A DNA stretch of 64,000 bases, taken from positions 14,761 to 78,760 of the forward strand of contig NZ_JBGIYY010000022.1 in NCBI RefSeq assembly GCF_041380235.1. The letters are read 5' to 3'. Shown piece by piece: positions 62,676 to 64,000 of this stretch (position 1 is the first letter of the stretch; every line of letters starts with the position of its first letter). This stretch comes from Glaciecola sp041380235 (GTDB taxonomy: Bacteria > Pseudomonadota > Gammaproteobacteria > Enterobacterales > Alteromonadaceae). A program made the translations under genes and the position numbers. The notes below the pieces were generated by a model, which searched no databases, was not told the DNA's origin, and saw only the letters and a list, made by a program, of their open reading frames with translations.

Positions 62676-63998
62676 TTATTTTTCTGACGCGGAGTCTATG
62701 GTTTTGATCAGTGCTCCATGGCCGTAGATTTCGTCTTTCCCTGGTTCGCCTAAATCAACAGTCAACGCGATCAATGCATCGATTACGTCTTGCTGCTGTG
62801 CGACTGTATTGAGTGGCTCTGTGGGCAGTAAGCTAAGTAATTGTGCTGTCACAAACGGAGTAGCAAATGAGGTGCCGGTTACATTAGAGTAACTGTTGTT
62901 GTTGGCTGCAGCGCGCACGTTGACTCCATAGGACGCAATATCCACTTGTTTGCCCCTAACCGCTCTGCGATAAATTAGGTTATTTTCAGAGATGGCAGTG
63001 ACGCCAATTACGCAGTCGTAAGCCGCTGGAAACAAGGGCTTAGAATGAGGGCCACTGTTTCCTACAGCGGCCACAATAATAACTCCCTGTTCACAGTATT
63101 TATCAATAGCCGCAGATAAAACCATATTAGGCGGTCCAGCTAAGCTCATGTTTATCACTTTAACGTCTTGTGAAATCAGCCAATCCAGTGATTGTATTAG
63201 GCTCTCTGTGGTTGTGATCTGCCCATTGGTATCGTCGTCAAAAAATACGGAAGCGGCATAAACGTCAACATTACTCAATAAGCCTGTGTATTCATCGCTG
63301 TTACCCACTAAAATACTGACAACAGAATTACCATGTGAGCTAATTGAAATAGGGTTATTTTCGGAAAAATCTTTACTGGTAATGCTGACAGAGCGCAGTG
63401 CCGGGTGGGTTGATTCCAATTGAGTGTCAATGACCCCGACTCGTTGCCTTTCGATAGGTGACTCTATAGTAATGAGTTTTTGAGGGCTTAACTGTTGAGT
63501 GTCAGCGAGTGACTTTTGCTCCGAAAGCGTATAGATATGATTAAAATCCACTGCTCTTTGTGTGCTGTTTAAGCTGAGTAATAATTTTTCGCCTTCGACA
63601 TCGGGTTTAAATGTTGCAGGCGCTTCTACGCGAATTAAGTCTTTATTTAAACTAGGTAAAAAACGCGTACTAATAATCGAATAACCATTCGCAGCGAGAA
63701 AATCCATATCGTTGGGGTCATTCAAAATCAGCCAATCGTCGCTAAAGATCTTCTTGTTATCTGCCTCTGTTCTTTGTTCTATGGCGCTTTCTAATTCTTG
63801 ACTTGCTCGCTGTGCTAAATTTTCGAAATTAGCTGCGGCAATTGTTGTACCGACAATAGTTTGGGTTGAGACATCAATATCATCATCGATATCGTCGTCT
63901 GCATCATCTTTCATGTCATTATCAATGTCGTCTTCGGCATCATCTTCCACGTCATTATCAATGTCGTCTTCGGCATCATCATCCACGTCATCTTCCAC
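62676..63998 (-). CDS. Subtilisin-like (S8) serine protease, N-terminus beyond window
   Basis: At least 440 aa, open to the right edge, so the true start lies outside. The catalytic triad is complete: Asp in VGVIDTQLESTHP, His in SISSHGNSVVSILVG and Ser in TGTSFATPFV. The oxyanion Asn is in VAAVGNSGPHSKPL. A probable inhibitor/propeptide region lies upstream (about 55-165). The first 45 residues are an Asp/Glu repeat (DDAEDDIDND type) from a GA-rich tandem repeat, possibly a Ca2+-binding or flexible linker. Probably exported. Confidence 0.88.
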   Translation of the reverse strand: MEDDVDDDAEDDIDNDVEDDAEDDIDNDMKDDADDDIDDDIDVSTQTIVGTTIAAANFENLAQRASQELESAIEQRTEADNKKIFSDDWLILNDPNDMDFLAANGYSIISTRFLPSLNKDLIRVEAPATFKPDVEGEKLLLSLNSTQRAVDFNHIYTLSEQKSLADTQQLSPQKLITIESPIERQRVGVIDTQLESTHPALRSVSITSKDFSENNPISISSHGNSVVSILVGNSDEYTGLLSNVDVYAASVFFDDDTNGQITTTESLIQSLDWLISQDVKVINMSLAGPPNMVLSAAIDKYCEQGVIIVAAVGNSGPHSKPLFPAAYDCVIGVTAISENNLIYRRAVRGKQVDIASYGVNVRAAANNNSYSNVTGTSFATPFVTAQLLSLLPTEPLNTVAQQQDVIDALIALTVDLGEPGKDEIYGHGALIKTIDSASEK

Positions 63999-64000
63999 GT

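Noticed and set aside
1..64000. tRNA, rRNA, CRISPR array, prophage or complete insertion sequence
   Set aside because: I saw no cloverleaf with conserved arms, no rRNA segment, no regularly spaced direct repeats of CRISPR size, no phage structural genes and no DDE transposase.

Overview
The window looks like a chromosomal segment of a marine gammaproteobacterium, probably Alteromonadales (Glaciecola/Paraglaciecola-like). This is inferred from moderate-to-low GC, protein flavour (HrpB, DUF3336 patatin, DUF418, a second SecDF, many PAS/GGDEF sensors) and a laterally mobile Na+-type ATPase operon. No rRNA, tRNA or CRISPR array was seen.

Layout. 0-14 kb: a coiled-coil PAS sensor open at the left edge, hrpB, a BamA/TamA-like outer-membrane protein, a Frag1-like membrane protein, a secreted EEP nuclease/phosphatase, then the compact block TlpA - DUF4266 lipoprotein - DUF3570 barrel - ApbE. 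The DUF3570 protein carries a textbook ApbE flavinylation motif. 14-28.5 kb: a low-oxygen energy block with a GNAT protein, a FixL-type haem-PAS histidine kinase, cbpAM, a universal stress protein, two c-type cytochromes, a FixK/FNR-type regulator without an Fe-S cluster, and a complete N-ATPase operon (atpDCQRBEFAG). Three FNR/FixK-type boxes lie in the promoters of this block. 29-33.4 kb: a DUF3336 patatin-like phospholipase and a GAF/PAS/GGDEF/EAL protein.

33.7-47 kb is an AT-rich accessory zone. It holds an intact short tyrosine recombinase and a decayed second copy, a DUF433/DUF5615 pair, a VapBC pair, a PQ-loop (SemiSWEET-like) gene and a P-loop kinase-like gene that both lack a normal start codon, an esterase remnant, an extra secDF pair, and a TetR/DUF418 pair with a clear operator. 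A short same-orientation repeat (core CTTCCATTGCGGAC) recurs between these gene modules.

47.3-58.7 kb resumes the low-oxygen theme. A phaC-fabI-(MaoC-Pta)-ackA operon is followed by the remains of a deleted FixL-like kinase directly in front of an intact FixJ-like regulator, then a Na/Pi cotransporter, a PepSY-type membrane protein, a broken vapBC, an OsmC protein, a coiled-coil protein, an HdeD protein and a chemoreceptor scrap. 58.9-64 kb: a lipoprotein of about ten DUF5666 repeats, a small outer-membrane barrel, and a subtilisin-type protease that runs off the right edge with an Asp-rich N-terminal repeat.

Working model (inference): the haem-PAS kinase and FixJ-type regulator sense O2 and drive the FixK-like regulator. 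That regulator switches on Na+ extrusion by the N-ATPase, polyester synthesis as an electron/carbon sink, ATP recovery through Pta/AckA, and stress proteins.
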